Of a stretch of 64,000 nt of DNA, positions 1 to 12,662 are shown piece after piece. The translations under genes were made by a program, and so were the position numbers. The notes under the pieces are model-generated. The model saw only the letters and a list, made by a program, of their open reading frames with translations, was not told the origin of the DNA and did no database searches. Source of the stretch: Clavelina lepadiformis (Eukaryota; Chordata; Ascidiacea; Aplousobranchia; Clavelinidae); assembly GCF_947623445.1 (NCBI RefSeq), contig NC_135247.1, positions 2,296,501 to 2,360,500 of the forward strand, read 5' to 3'. The first letter of the stretch is position 1, and the number at the start of each line of letters is the position of its first letter.

Positions 1-907
1 TCATTGTTGACATCGTTTATAGTTACATTGTTAGTTTCATGCAGATATTCTAAAGGTACAGTTCGGTCGATTCCGTACGGTACAAACCAGAATAGGATAA
101 CTTTTTCCGTCGAATCTTCGAGTCTAATAAAAGAAAACTTCTTTCAAGTTCAATCGTGTTTCTGTCAAAGGTTTGTGGCAAAAAGATACAGAAAGCATAT
201 ACATTAGAAGAGTTAAATAAGTTTTTTTTTTCTAAACCACAGGATTTTGTTGAACGTTTGCAAGAAAATAGGGCAATAGTTTTACTGGAAATAAAAATTT
301 AAATATTTGTTGTAAATTTTTGCTACTGATAGCTCAATGCGTCAGCTCGGTTCTTGCTTTTTGCTTTTCTTTGCATATTCTTGGTTTCGGAGGAATTTCC
401 GTGAAAAATTCGCAAGAGATAACCTTGAACGCTGAAATCCCTTCTTCAAAAATTTGTTGCTGAATAAAGAAAACGTATAAATTAAGTTCAATCGTTTGCT
501 GTCGATGTGTTACTAAAACATAAACAGGACGCACAAAGTGCAATTAATTAATTATACTTCTACTAACTTGTATCTTAAGGTATTTTAACATGTCTACAAG
601 AGAGCTGGTTAAATATTATTTTGTTGGGACTGAAAGTTTAAGCTCTAAATCTTTATTGTAAGTTTGTGCTATTAGAAGTACAACAGCGCTCTTACTTTTT
701 ATCTTCTGAATAAATTCGGTTTTCAAGGATTTTCGTTTATTCATACTCAGTGGAGAGACTAGAACGAGGATATTGTTGATTTTTTCTTTAAGCTTGCGCG
801 ACATATGGACTAGTTTTGCCTCCATTTTTTAAATAGATGGTGAAGGTGTAATAAATTGTCGCTAGGCATAATACTGCCAGTAACTTCCACAACATATTTT
901 TTTGCAT
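1..907 (-). pseudogene. 5' part of GT10 alpha-1,3-fucosyltransferase copy A (type 2), broken in exon 1
   Basis: Exon 1 is 696-907 (ATG at 905-907, donor AAAAA|GTAAGA) and exon 2 is 1-123 (acceptor TTATTAG|A). The remaining exons lie left of the window. Exon 1 encodes a type II signal anchor (MQKNMLWKLLAVLCLATIYY) and a short stem. Exon 2 encodes the start of the GT10 N-terminal domain (ILFWFVPYG). Read from this ATG, exon 1 has in-frame TAA at codons 40 and 57; copy B has CAA (Gln) at both places. Exon 2 is open. The whole stretch matches copy C at 55820-56726. A longer ORF with an upstream in-frame ATG (to 976) does not avoid the stops. Known: GT10 enzymes move fucose from GDP-fucose to GlcNAc on glycans in the Golgi. 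Inferred: not translated as a full enzyme from this start. Confidence 0.8.
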
Positions 908-2722
908 GATGCCCTCTTTGCTACAGCACAGTACTAAGTAGCGTGTCAAGACGATTGCCCAAACATTCCACAGCAAAACTTAGTTTGAAAAGGAAATTTA
1001 ATATTTTACTTCAGCACTTTACCAACTTGCAACTGAATATGGATACTGAATATGCAAATGTGAAATAAAAAAATATGCCAACTCTACAGTTACTTACGCA
1101 CTTTATTGATGAATGAACGTTACACTCTCGATTAAACGTATAAAGAGAGTGACATGTTTTTGCGTAACTCACATGTCATAAATACCATACGATATCTCAT
1201 ATTTCGCTATATAGAGAAAAACTTGTAATATCGTAATTTATTGTTTGCAAATTAAGAAATGAAAATCAGATGCAGTGCTTTAAAATCAGATGCAAAGTTT
1301 ATAAGAGTTTTGAAATTCGATATAGTGTATACTGTAGTAGTAACGCACAACATTTGAAAACATCTTAAACTAACAAACAACTAACAAAATCTAAACACTA
1401 TGTTTCTGCTAACCTCTACACTCGCTCAAATAACGCAATGTTTTTCTTCAGCAACTCAAATTGAAATTGCAATAACCTATAGCTTCCAGCAACGTTTTTT
1501 ATAAAATAACCAACTGCTAACAAAACTGTTTCAAACAGTTTGAAACAAACCTTTCAGTTTTGTCCAACCTATTCGAATTCTAAGTTTTCAGAAGTCTATT
1601 CGTGGAATAGATTCAATATTTATTTCCTTCTGTAGCTTCCTTCGTTAAACCATGTCTATCTATTGATGTAAGTAATTCTATACTTTTGTCTGTGACACGA
1701 ATAAAATATCAAGCTATCTTTTTTAATTGTTCACCAGATTCGACTATATCTGGTAACTTTCTCTGTCACAACAAACCTCTGAATGAATTTACGAATAACT
1801 TTTCAATAAACAGCAGTGTCAGTTCTTCAGTTATTGGTCAATGCAAGTAAGTTTGAGCTGTTTGACAGAGATAAAAAGCTTATAGCAGTGGACAAGTCCG
1901 ATTTTGTTTGTGATGTAAATTCCGGAATGCAGCAGTAAGAAAAATTATAACGTGCTTCTTGTAATGGGTTATTGCGAGTACGTGTATGTGTGACTTATTT
2001 TATTCTTTTCATCTGTTGTAGTACTTGTATTATTTACTCCACAGACTGTTAGTTCCTCTGAGACGTTATAGGGTCTCACTTCTATATGCTTTGTAGTTTG
2101 TACTGAGGAAAGCAGTTGGGTTTATTCTGTTTTTACACCATTTTGATTCAAAAATTATTTTGGCAGAATGTTTCTAGAAGAAAAAACAAAATTTTTCTTT
2201 AAGGTAGAAGATTTATACGTATGATAAAGAATTGCGTTTCATTATCCTATTCTCTTGTTACAATACAAAGAGGTAATTTACTTTACGTCCGCTTACGTTT
2301 GCAACACTTAAAGCAAAAAGCGGATACTGGGGCAGATACATCACGACATGTTCGCGTACAAAAGTATTACTAGTTGCCTAACCGGAGCTTACTATTCAAA
2401 ATTGTCGAAAATTTATATTCTAAACAAGCTTGCTCAGCATAACACTTCGCTGAACAACTCCAACAGTTCCCTGTACCTAAAAGTCGTTCAGCAATTTTGA
2501 TCCCATCTACACAACCTCGCCAAACCATACTGGGCAGTTTAATTAAAAAGTGGTTGCGTCGGACAACACTAATTTATCGCAACTATACACTCGTAAACAT
2601 GTTGAGTCTGACCACGCCACTTTGCCGTTCGTAGTCATTACTCATTCTGCAACCAAATTAAATCGGTAGTTACGGCCTAAATCGTCATTTTGCGCATTGT
2701 GGCAATGACCTGAGGCGCTACC
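908..2722. other. 5' flank of FUT copy A, no gene seen
   Basis: I see no convincing exon here. The stretch is paralogous to the flank of copy B (22945-24776) at a few percent divergence, and its part up to 2311 matches the flank of copy C (56727-58130). It holds the uninterrupted TTAA at 2308-2311 that is the empty-site counterpart of array 2, and it ends at the TTAA where array 1 is inserted. The short ORFs in it are not conserved as coding. Confidence 0.7.
1088..1178. repeat. Nested short inverted repeats
   Basis: CACTCTC (1123-1129) pairs with GAGAGTG (1145-1151). TGACATGT (1150-1157) pairs with ACATGTCA (1171-1178). The outer arm AGTTAC..GCA pairs with TGCGTAACT. The group recurs upstream of copies B (about 23130-23220) and C (about 56907-56997), about 0.2 kb upstream of the start codon. 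It could be a small decayed hairpin element or a transcribed stem; nothing in the sequence decides. Confidence 0.45.
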
Positions 2723-2726
2723 TTAA

Positions 2727-3177
2727 GGGGTCATGACCCATTTCAACGAGATAGGCTTTTCAATGCAAAGTACATTAAATCAAGACGCTACTGTCGCAAA
2801 TTCACATCATAAACCTACACTGAATTTTGGCTTGCAACGACATCTAGGTTATGACTGTCTACAGTCTTAATTTGGACAAAATCCATGTACTCAGTTTTCC
2901 ATAACAGCTACCTAAACTTTACAGCAAGTTTTGAACTTAAAAATTTAGCACAAATACTCCTAAAAACCGAAAAATCAAACCCTCAAAAAATGTACAATTT
3001 AGCCTAAACCTGGAACCAGCTGTCGCCAAAACAACAACAAAACTAGTTCACATCGACGTCACATGCGCGTTGGACCGGAAAATTTCTTACTTTTTTTAAT
3101 ATGACGCATTGAGTACGAACACGTAATAATCACTGTGTTGCCGGCTCAAAATTGTCTTTATGTAGGGTAGTGAGCCC
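2727..3177. repeat. 451-bp terminal repeat (MITE-like), first of seven in array 1
   Basis: It begins GGGGTCATGACCC, which contains the perfect 12-bp palindrome GGGTCATGACCC, and ends GTGAGCCC. It has its own 13-bp imperfect inverted ends, TTAA on the left and TTAT on the right, so it looks like a complete short nonautonomous element. Further copies start at 5211, 7695, 10179, 12663, 15147 and 17631. Only the last has TTAA on both sides. Confidence 0.85.
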
Positions 3178-3323
3178 TTATAGGGAATTTTTTAATCCGA
3201 CTGTCTAAGGTTAAAGACGCTTGCATTAGAACATACCAACTGAAAGTCCAACGTGCGCGAAAGATTGGCCATCTCTATCGAAAAGAGCTTGAATGTTTAT
3301 CAAATAGATCAAATTTACACTAT

Positions 3324-3337
3324 CCGCTAGATGGCGA
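3324..3337 (+). promoter_or_regulatory. CTCF-like motif, one per array unit
   Basis: CCGCTAGATGGCGA matches the consensus CCASYAGRKGGCRS at 12 of 14 positions. It repeats in the same orientation every 2484 bp through array 1, and in array 2 (first at 58728-58741). A motif match only; factor and binding are not shown. Confidence 0.25.
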
Positions 3338-3352
3338 TTAGAGCACAGACAT

Positions 3353-3382
3353 CCTTAATTGGTCAAAAGACATCAATTAAGG
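3353..3382. repeat. 30-bp inverted repeat in the array unit
   Basis: CCTTAATTG at the left pairs with CAATTAAGG at the right, with an inner GTC/GAC pairing around an AAAA loop. It occurs once in every unit of both arrays. Confidence 0.6.
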
Positions 3383-4290
3383 TTAAAATTCTGAACCAGC
3401 CACAAGTAATTTAGTCCCATTGAAAATCTATGCGCTGTGTACGACATGGCGAAACGCAGGAAGCCTGGAACAAGATTATAATTCAACAATACGCTAGCAG
3501 GATCTGGCAAAAAGGCGATTTTATGTGTTGCCAGATTATCTTAGGAGCGCTCGCAGGAAAGTCGTAGGAAGACGACGTCTAGCAGTAATATAGACAAGAC
3601 ACACCTACTGATAACATAAAAACTGCGATCGTATTTATTTCCGTTTTGTAAATCAACATGGAGCGCGACCTATGCCCTAGGGGAGAAGCTTGCCAAAGAT
3701 ATGCAAGGGATGGCTTGGTCGTTAACGTTCTGACAACGATTTAAAGGTTTTTAACGAATTTTCCAAGCAAATGCAATCAACTCAAGAACAACCAGTAACA
3801 CGTGAGACAAGCTGTGTCCATACCTTTCAATTCCTTGGTCGGCGTTTTCGAAAGCTTTGCATAGGTAAGTTCTTTACAAAAGAAGACACTAGCAGCGCGA
3901 TGAAAGCACGTTCGCGAAAAAAGTTTGCCATCCATTTTCATTCGAGGTTGTTTGCTCAGTACGAAGCCTGCATCGAAAATCACTTGAAAAGGATCTTCAA
4001 ACTGTGACAAGTCTGCTAAACAACGCAACAGAAGCTGTTTTAGCCGGCCTGCAAGATGATCACAGCGAATGAATGTCGACGGTTTTCTTTCGTTCGCCGT
4101 GGTAAACCGCGACCACTGTTATGGAACAACAACAAAATACGTCTTGTACTAAATGACAAATCATAATTGCTTTGCAAACAGACCGTTGCCAAATACTTCA
4201 ATCAATGAATTTTGGGTGTAATATGTTGAGGTAAAACCACCAAAAAATGCAAAAGTGTAAACGATACATTTTCGAAAACGCTGCCGACAG

Positions 4291-4301
4291 GCAGCCATTT
4301 T
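4291..4301 (-). promoter_or_regulatory. YY1-like motif, one per array unit
   Basis: On the minus strand AAAATGGCTGC fits AANATGGCNGC fully. It recurs in each unit of both arrays. Short motif, so chance occurrence is possible. Confidence 0.2.
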
Positions 4302-5210
4302 GAAAACACAATACCTGGTCGATTGCAGCTTGCAGCTTTATGTCGAAACAATGGTTTTGGTAGCGCCATCAGCAGTACCAATGGCTTGCGATGCATAGGG
4401 CTTTCGTTTACAGTCAGGCTTCCCAGCAACAAAATGGATGCAGTCGCTCGTCGAAGACGGAAATTCTGAAATAAAGGGCCATTGAAATAGCATGATTTAG
4501 GCGGAACAGTAGTAGAAACTTACAAAAATAACCATAGCAACTATTTTAGTACCTAATGCTCAGAGCCTGTAAAGGCAATTTTTAAAACATCATGGCCAAA
4601 ACAGTATTGATGATGGTTGCATCACTAACTTGAAATGTTCACGTCGGCTGGCTCTAAAATGAGGCGATATGGATCGACACAAAGCCGGAAATGACTTACT
4701 TGCAAATCACATGCAAGCGGTAAAATTGATTTATGTACTACTAGCATATATGTCAGTCAATGATCGCCCAGCCCCTGGCCGTCAAAGTTGATGCTACCAT
4801 TCCGTTATCGGTCATTGTGCTAATCCAGAGAGACAAGACTCGTTAGAAGCCAGCCGAACCATGTCCTTTCACTCCTTTGTTAAATTTTCTATCAGCTTTT
4901 TCATCGTTTGTCTGCGTACATTTTAATAAAATATTAGTGCTTTATGCTTTTATTAACTTAAAACGCATCCATTCTGTCAGAAAAATACGTACACTTCATT
5001 ATAGCACGAAAACAATAACTGTCCTACCAGTTTTGCAAATAAAATGAATAAACAAAGAACTAAACGCCGTTAAATACAAAAAAGCCAGCCAAAAGTATTT
5101 CTGGAAAGAGTGCAATCAAATTTTAGTTAATAGCCTAGCCCAAAGACAAGCTAGCAAGTTAAGTAAGCCTAAAAACTGAGTTTTACATTCATAATAAGTT
5201 TTTGGCTTAA

Positions 5211-7694
5211 GGGGTCATGACCCATTTCAACGAGATAGGCTTTTCAATGCAAAGTACATTAAATCAAGACGCTACTGTCGCAAATTCACATCATAAACCT
5301 ACACTGAATTTTGGCTTGCAACGACATCTAGGTTATGACTGTCTACAGTCTTAATTTGGACAAAATCCATGTACTCAGTTTTCCATAACAGCTACCTAAA
5401 CTTTACAGCAAGTTTTGAACTTAAAAATTTAGCACAAATACTCCTAAAAACCGAAAAATCAAACCCTCAAAAAATGTACAATTTAGCCTAAACCTGGAAC
5501 CAGCTGTCGCCAAAACAACAACAAAACTAGTTCACATCGACGTCACATGCGCGTTGGACCGGAAAATTTCTTACTTTTTTTAATATGACGCATTGAGTAC
5601 GAACACGTAATAATCACTGTGTTGCCGGCTCAAAATTGTCTTTATGTAGGGTAGTGAGCCCTTATAGGGAATTTTTTAATCCGACTGTCTAAGGTTAAAG
5701 ACGCTTGCATTAGAACATACCAACTGAAAGTCCAACGTGCGCGAAAGATTGGCCATCTCTATCGAAAAGAGCTTGAATGTTTATCAAATAGATCAAATTT
5801 ACACTATCCGCTAGATGGCGATTAGAGCACAGACATCCTTAATTGGTCAAAAGACATCAATTAAGGTTAAAATTCTGAACCAGCCACAAGTAATTTAGTC
5901 CCATTGAAAATCTATGCGCTGTGTACGACATGGCGAAACGCAGGAAGCCTGGAACAAGATTATAATTCAACAATACGCTAGCAGGATCTGGCAAAAAGGC
6001 GATTTTATGTGTTGCCAGATTATCTTAGGAGCGCTCGCAGGAAAGTCGTAGGAAGACGACGTCTAGCAGTAATATAGACAAGACACACCTACTGATAACA
6101 TAAAAACTGCGATCGTATTTATTTCCGTTTTGTAAATCAACATGGAGCGCGACCTATGCCCTAGGGGAGAAGCTTGCCAAAGATATGCAAGGGATGGCTT
6201 GGTCGTTAACGTTCTGACAACGATTTAAAGGTTTTTAACGAATTTTCCAAGCAAATGCAATCAACTCAAGAACAACCAGTAACACGTGAGACAAGCTGTG
6301 TCCATACCTTTCAATTCCTTGGTCGGCGTTTTCGAAAGCTTTGCATAGGTAAGTTCTTTACAAAAGAAGACACTAGCAGCGCGATGAAAGCACGTTCGCG
6401 AAAAAAGTTTGCCATCCATTTTCATTCGAGGTTGTTTGCTCAGTACGAAGCCTGCATCGAAAATCACTTGAAAAGGATCTTCAAACTGTGACAAGTCTGC
6501 TAAACAACGCAACAGAAGCTGTTTTAGCCGGCCTGCAAGATGATCACAGCGAATGAATGTCGACGGTTTTCTTTCGTTCGCCGTGGTAAACCGCGACCAC
6601 TGTTATGGAACAACAACAAAATACGTCTTGTACTAAATGACAAATCATAATTGCTTTGCAAACAGACCGTTGCCAAATACTTCAATCAATGAATTTTGGG
6701 TGTAATATGTTGAGGTAAAACCACCAAAAAATGCAAAAGTGTAAACGATACATTTTCGAAAACGCTGCCGACAGGCAGCCATTTTGAAAACACAATACCT
6801 GGTCGATTGCAGCTTGCAGCTTTATGTCGAAACAATGGTTTTGGTAGCGCCATCAGCAGTACCAATGGCTTGCGATGCATAGGGCTTTCGTTTACAGTCA
6901 GGCTTCCCAGCAACAAAATGGATGCAGTCGCTCGTCGAAGACGGAAATTCTGAAATAAAGGGCCATTGAAATAGCATGATTTAGGCGGAACAGTAGTAGA
7001 AACTTACAAAAATAACCATAGCAACTATTTTAGTACCTAATGCTCAGAGCCTGTAAAGGCAATTTTTAAAACATCATGGCCAAAACAGTATTGATGATGG
7101 TTGCATCACTAACTTGAAATGTTCACGTCGGCTGGCTCTAAAATGAGGCGATATGGATCGACACAAAGCCGGAAATGACTTACTTGCAAATCACATGCAA
7201 GCGGTAAAATTGATTTATGTACTACTAGCATATATGTCAGTCAATGATCGCCCAGCCCCTGGCCGTCAAAGTTGATGCTACCATTCCGTTATCGGTCATT
7301 GTGCTAATCCAGAGAGACAAGACTCGTTAGAAGCCAGCCGAACCATGTCCTTTCACTCCTTTGTTAAATTTTCTATCAGCTTTTTCATCGTTTGTCTGCG
7401 TACATTTTAATAAAATATTAGTGCTTTATGCTTTTATTAACTTAAAACGCATCCATTCTGTCAGAAAAATACGTACACTTCATTATAGCACGAAAACAAT
7501 AACTGTCCTACCAGTTTTGCAAATAAAATGAATAAACAAAGAACTAAACGCCGTTAAATACAAAAAAGCCAGCCAAAAGTATTTCTGGAAAGAGTGCAAT
7601 CAAATTTTAGTTAATAGCCTAGCCCAAAGACAAGCTAGCAAGTTAAGTAAGCCTAAAAACTGAGTTTTACATTCATAATAAGTTTTTGGCTTAA
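5211..7694. repeat. Array 1 unit 2
   Basis: Second 2484-bp unit, starting GGGGTCATGACCC after TTAA. Near-identical to unit 1. It carries G at 7274, as do units 1 and 4. Confidence 0.85.
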
Positions 7695-10178
7695 GGGGTC
7701 ATGACCCATTTCAACGAGATAGGCTTTTCAATGCAAAGTACATTAAATCAAGACGCTACTGTCGCAAATTCACATCATAAACCTACACTGAATTTTGGCT
7801 TGCAACGACATCTAGGTTATGACTGTCTACAGTCTTAATTTGGACAAAATCCATGTACTCAGTTTTCCATAACAGCTACCTAAACTTTACAGCAAGTTTT
7901 GAACTTAAAAATTTAGCACAAATACTCCTAAAAACCGAAAAATCAAACCCTCAAAAAATGTACAATTTAGCCTAAACCTGGAACCAGCTGTCGCCAAAAC
8001 AACAACAAAACTAGTTCACATCGACGTCACATGCGCGTTGGACCGGAAAATTTCTTACTTTTTTTAATATGACGCATTGAGTACGAACACGTAATAATCA
8101 CTGTGTTGCCGGCTCAAAATTGTCTTTATGTAGGGTAGTGAGCCCTTATAGGGAATTTTTTAATCCGACTGTCTAAGGTTAAAGACGCTTGCATTAGAAC
8201 ATACCAACTGAAAGTCCAACGTGCGCGAAAGATTGGCCATCTCTATCGAAAAGAGCTTGAATGTTTATCAAATAGATCAAATTTACACTATCCGCTAGAT
8301 GGCGATTAGAGCACAGACATCCTTAATTGGTCAAAAGACATCAATTAAGGTTAAAATTCTGAACCAGCCACAAGTAATTTAGTCCCATTGAAAATCTATG
8401 CGCTGTGTACGACATGGCGAAACGCAGGAAGCCTGGAACAAGATTATAATTCAACAATACGCTAGCAGGATCTGGCAAAAAGGCGATTTTATGTGTTGCC
8501 AGATTATCTTAGGAGCGCTCGCAGGAAAGTCGTAGGAAGACGACGTCTAGCAGTAATATAGACAAGACACACCTACTGATAACATAAAAACTGCGATCGT
8601 ATTTATTTCCGTTTTGTAAATCAACATGGAGCGCGACCTATGCCCTAGGGGAGAAGCTTGCCAAAGATATGCAAGGGATGGCTTGGTCGTTAACGTTCTG
8701 ACAACGATTTAAAGGTTTTTAACGAATTTTCCAAGCAAATGCAATCAACTCAAGAACAACCAGTAACACGTGAGACAAGCTGTGTCCATACCTTTCAATT
8801 CCTTGGTCGGCGTTTTCGAAAGCTTTGCATAGGTAAGTTCTTTACAAAAGAAGACACTAGCAGCGCGATGAAAGCACGTTCGCGAAAAAAGTTTGCCATC
8901 CATTTTCATTCGAGGTTGTTTGCTCAGTACGAAGCCTGCATCGAAAATCACTTGAAAAGGATCTTCAAACTGTGACAAGTCTGCTAAACAACGCAACAGA
9001 AGCTGTTTTAGCCGGCCTGCAAGATGATCACAGCGAATGAATGTCGACGGTTTTCTTTCGTTCGCCGTGGTAAACCGCGACCACTGTTATGGAACAACAA
9101 CAAAATACGTCTTGTACTAAATGACAAATCATAATTGCTTTGCAAACAGACCGTTGCCAAATACTTCAATCAATGAATTTTGGGTGTAATATGTTGAGGT
9201 AAAACCACCAAAAAATGCAAAAGTGTAAACGATACATTTTCGAAAACGCTGCCGACAGGCAGCCATTTTGAAAACACAATACCTGGTCGATTGCAGCTTG
9301 CAGCTTTATGTCGAAACAATGGTTTTGGTAGCGCCATCAGCAGTACCAATGGCTTGCGATGCATAGGGCTTTCGTTTACAGTCAGGCTTCCCAGCAACAA
9401 AATGGATGCAGTCGCTCGTCGAAGACGGAAATTCTGAAATAAAGGGCCATTGAAATAGCATGATTTAGGCGGAACAGTAGTAGAAACTTACAAAAATAAC
9501 CATAGCAACTATTTTAGTACCTAATGCTCAGAGCCTGTAAAGGCAATTTTTAAAACATCATGGCCAAAACAGTATTGATGATGGTTGCATCACTAACTTG
9601 AAATGTTCACGTCGGCTGGCTCTAAAATGAGGCGATATGGATCGACACAAAGCCGGAAATGACTTACTTGCAAATCACATGCAAGCGGTAAAATTGATTT
9701 ATGTACTACTAGCATATATGTCAGTCAATGATCGCCCAGCCCCTGGCCGTCAAAGTTAATGCTACCATTCCGTTATCGGTCATTGTGCTAATCCAGAGAG
9801 ACAAGACTCGTTAGAAGCCAGCCGAACCATGTCCTTTCACTCCTTTGTTAAATTTTCTATCAGCTTTTTCATCGTTTGTCTGCGTACATTTTAATAAAAT
9901 ATTAGTGCTTTATGCTTTTATTAACTTAAAACGCATCCATTCTGTCAGAAAAATACGTACACTTCATTATAGCACGAAAACAATAACTGTCCTACCAGTT
10001 TTGCAAATAAAATGAATAAACAAAGAACTAAACGCCGTTAAATACAAAAAAGCCAGCCAAAAGTATTTCTGGAAAGAGTGCAATCAAATTTTAGTTAATA
10101 GCCTAGCCCAAAGACAAGCTAGCAAGTTAAGTAAGCCTAAAAACTGAGTTTTACATTCATAATAAGTTTTTGGCTTAA
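7695..10178. repeat. Array 1 unit 3
   Basis: Third unit. It carries A at 9758 (AAAGTTAATG) where units 1, 2 and 4 carry G, so the units are not exact copies. Confidence 0.85.
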
Positions 10179-12662
10179 GGGGTCATGACCCATTTCAACG
10201 AGATAGGCTTTTCAATGCAAAGTACATTAAATCAAGACGCTACTGTCGCAAATTCACATCATAAACCTACACTGAATTTTGGCTTGCAACGACATCTAGG
10301 TTATGACTGTCTACAGTCTTAATTTGGACAAAATCCATGTACTCAGTTTTCCATAACAGCTACCTAAACTTTACAGCAAGTTTTGAACTTAAAAATTTAG
10401 CACAAATACTCCTAAAAACCGAAAAATCAAACCCTCAAAAAATGTACAATTTAGCCTAAACCTGGAACCAGCTGTCGCCAAAACAACAACAAAACTAGTT
10501 CACATCGACGTCACATGCGCGTTGGACCGGAAAATTTCTTACTTTTTTTAATATGACGCATTGAGTACGAACACGTAATAATCACTGTGTTGCCGGCTCA
10601 AAATTGTCTTTATGTAGGGTAGTGAGCCCTTATAGGGAATTTTTTAATCCGACTGTCTAAGGTTAAAGACGCTTGCATTAGAACATACCAACTGAAAGTC
10701 CAACGTGCGCGAAAGATTGGCCATCTCTATCGAAAAGAGCTTGAATGTTTATCAAATAGATCAAATTTACACTATCCGCTAGATGGCGATTAGAGCACAG
10801 ACATCCTTAATTGGTCAAAAGACATCAATTAAGGTTAAAATTCTGAACCAGCCACAAGTAATTTAGTCCCATTGAAAATCTATGCGCTGTGTACGACATG
10901 GCGAAACGCAGGAAGCCTGGAACAAGATTATAATTCAACAATACGCTAGCAGGATCTGGCAAAAAGGCGATTTTATGTGTTGCCAGATTATCTTAGGAGC
11001 GCTCGCAGGAAAGTCGTAGGAAGACGACGTCTAGCAGTAATATAGACAAGACACACCTACTGATAACATAAAAACTGCGATCGTATTTATTTCCGTTTTG
11101 TAAATCAACATGGAGCGCGACCTATGCCCTAGGGGAGAAGCTTGCCAAAGATATGCAAGGGATGGCTTGGTCGTTAACGTTCTGACAACGATTTAAAGGT
11201 TTTTAACGAATTTTCCAAGCAAATGCAATCAACTCAAGAACAACCAGTAACACGTGAGACAAGCTGTGTCCATACCTTTCAATTCCTTGGTCGGCGTTTT
11301 CGAAAGCTTTGCATAGGTAAGTTCTTTACAAAAGAAGACACTAGCAGCGCGATGAAAGCACGTTCGCGAAAAAAGTTTGCCATCCATTTTCATTCGAGGT
11401 TGTTTGCTCAGTACGAAGCCTGCATCGAAAATCACTTGAAAAGGATCTTCAAACTGTGACAAGTCTGCTAAACAACGCAACAGAAGCTGTTTTAGCCGGC
11501 CTGCAAGATGATCACAGCGAATGAATGTCGACGGTTTTCTTTCGTTCGCCGTGGTAAACCGCGACCACTGTTATGGAACAACAACAAAATACGTCTTGTA
11601 CTAAATGACAAATCATAATTGCTTTGCAAACAGACCGTTGCCAAATACTTCAATCAATGAATTTTGGGTGTAATATGTTGAGGTAAAACCACCAAAAAAT
11701 GCAAAAGTGTAAACGATACATTTTCGAAAACGCTGCCGACAGGCAGCCATTTTGAAAACACAATACCTGGTCGATTGCAGCTTGCAGCTTTATGTCGAAA
11801 CAATGGTTTTGGTAGCGCCATCAGCAGTACCAATGGCTTGCGATGCATAGGGCTTTCGTTTACAGTCAGGCTTCCCAGCAACAAAATGGATGCAGTCGCT
11901 CGTCGAAGACGGAAATTCTGAAATAAAGGGCCATTGAAATAGCATGATTTAGGCGGAACAGTAGTAGAAACTTACAAAAATAACCATAGCAACTATTTTA
12001 GTACCTAATGCTCAGAGCCTGTAAAGGCAATTTTTAAAACATCATGGCCAAAACAGTATTGATGATGGTTGCATCACTAACTTGAAATGTTCACGTCGGC
12101 TGGCTCTAAAATGAGGCGATATGGATCGACACAAAGCCGGAAATGACTTACTTGCAAATCACATGCAAGCGGTAAAATTGATTTATGTACTACTAGCATA
12201 TATGTCAGTCAATGATCGCCCAGCCCCTGGCCGTCAAAGTTGATGCTACCATTCCGTTATCGGTCATTGTGCTAATCCAGAGAGACAAGACTCGTTAGAA
12301 GCCAGCCGAACCATGTCCTTTCACTCCTTTGTTAAATTTTCTATCAGCTTTTTCATCGTTTGTCTGCGTACATTTTAATAAAATATTAGTGCTTTATGCT
12401 TTTATTAACTTAAAACGCATCCATTCTGTCAGAAAAATACGTACACTTCATTATAGCACGAAAACAATAACTGTCCTACCAGTTTTGCAAATAAAATGAA
12501 TAAACAAAGAACTAAACGCCGTTAAATACAAAAAAGCCAGCCAAAAGTATTTCTGGAAAGAGTGCAATCAAATTTTAGTTAATAGCCTAGCCCAAAGACA
12601 AGCTAGCAAGTTAAGTAAGCCTAAAAACTGAGTTTTACATTCATAATAAGTTTTTGGCTTAA
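10179..12662. repeat. Array 1 unit 4
   Basis: Fourth unit, with G at 12242. It lies between two units with A at that place, so variant order along the array is G,G,A,G,A,A. Confidence 0.85.

Larger units (their letters stand above)
3178..5210. repeat. 2033-bp internal segment of the array unit, passenger DNA of unknown origin
   Basis: This lies between two terminal repeats in every unit and resembles nothing else in the window. It has no long ORF. It contains a 78-codon ATG ORF (3771-4007) with a consensus splice donor ATAG|GTAAGT at 3864/3865, a short ORF that opens at an ATG near 4055, a YY1-like and a CTCF-like motif, and an inverted repeat. This mix looks more like captured gene 5' DNA than transposon body, but I do not recognise a gene. 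The junction at its start is TTAT; its end is TTAA. Confidence 0.6.

Noticed and set aside
2727-3177. piggyBac assignment for the 451-bp repeat
   Set aside because: TTAA fits, but the ends begin GGGG/GGGC, not CCC; Kolobok/T2 fits target and end together. Not fully excluded, since no transposase is present.
3771-4432. The 78-, 83- and 76-codon ORFs in each array unit as separate genes
   Set aside because: They overlap on opposite strands, match no family I know, and the few differences between arrays include replacement changes in all three, with no sign of selection on any one frame.
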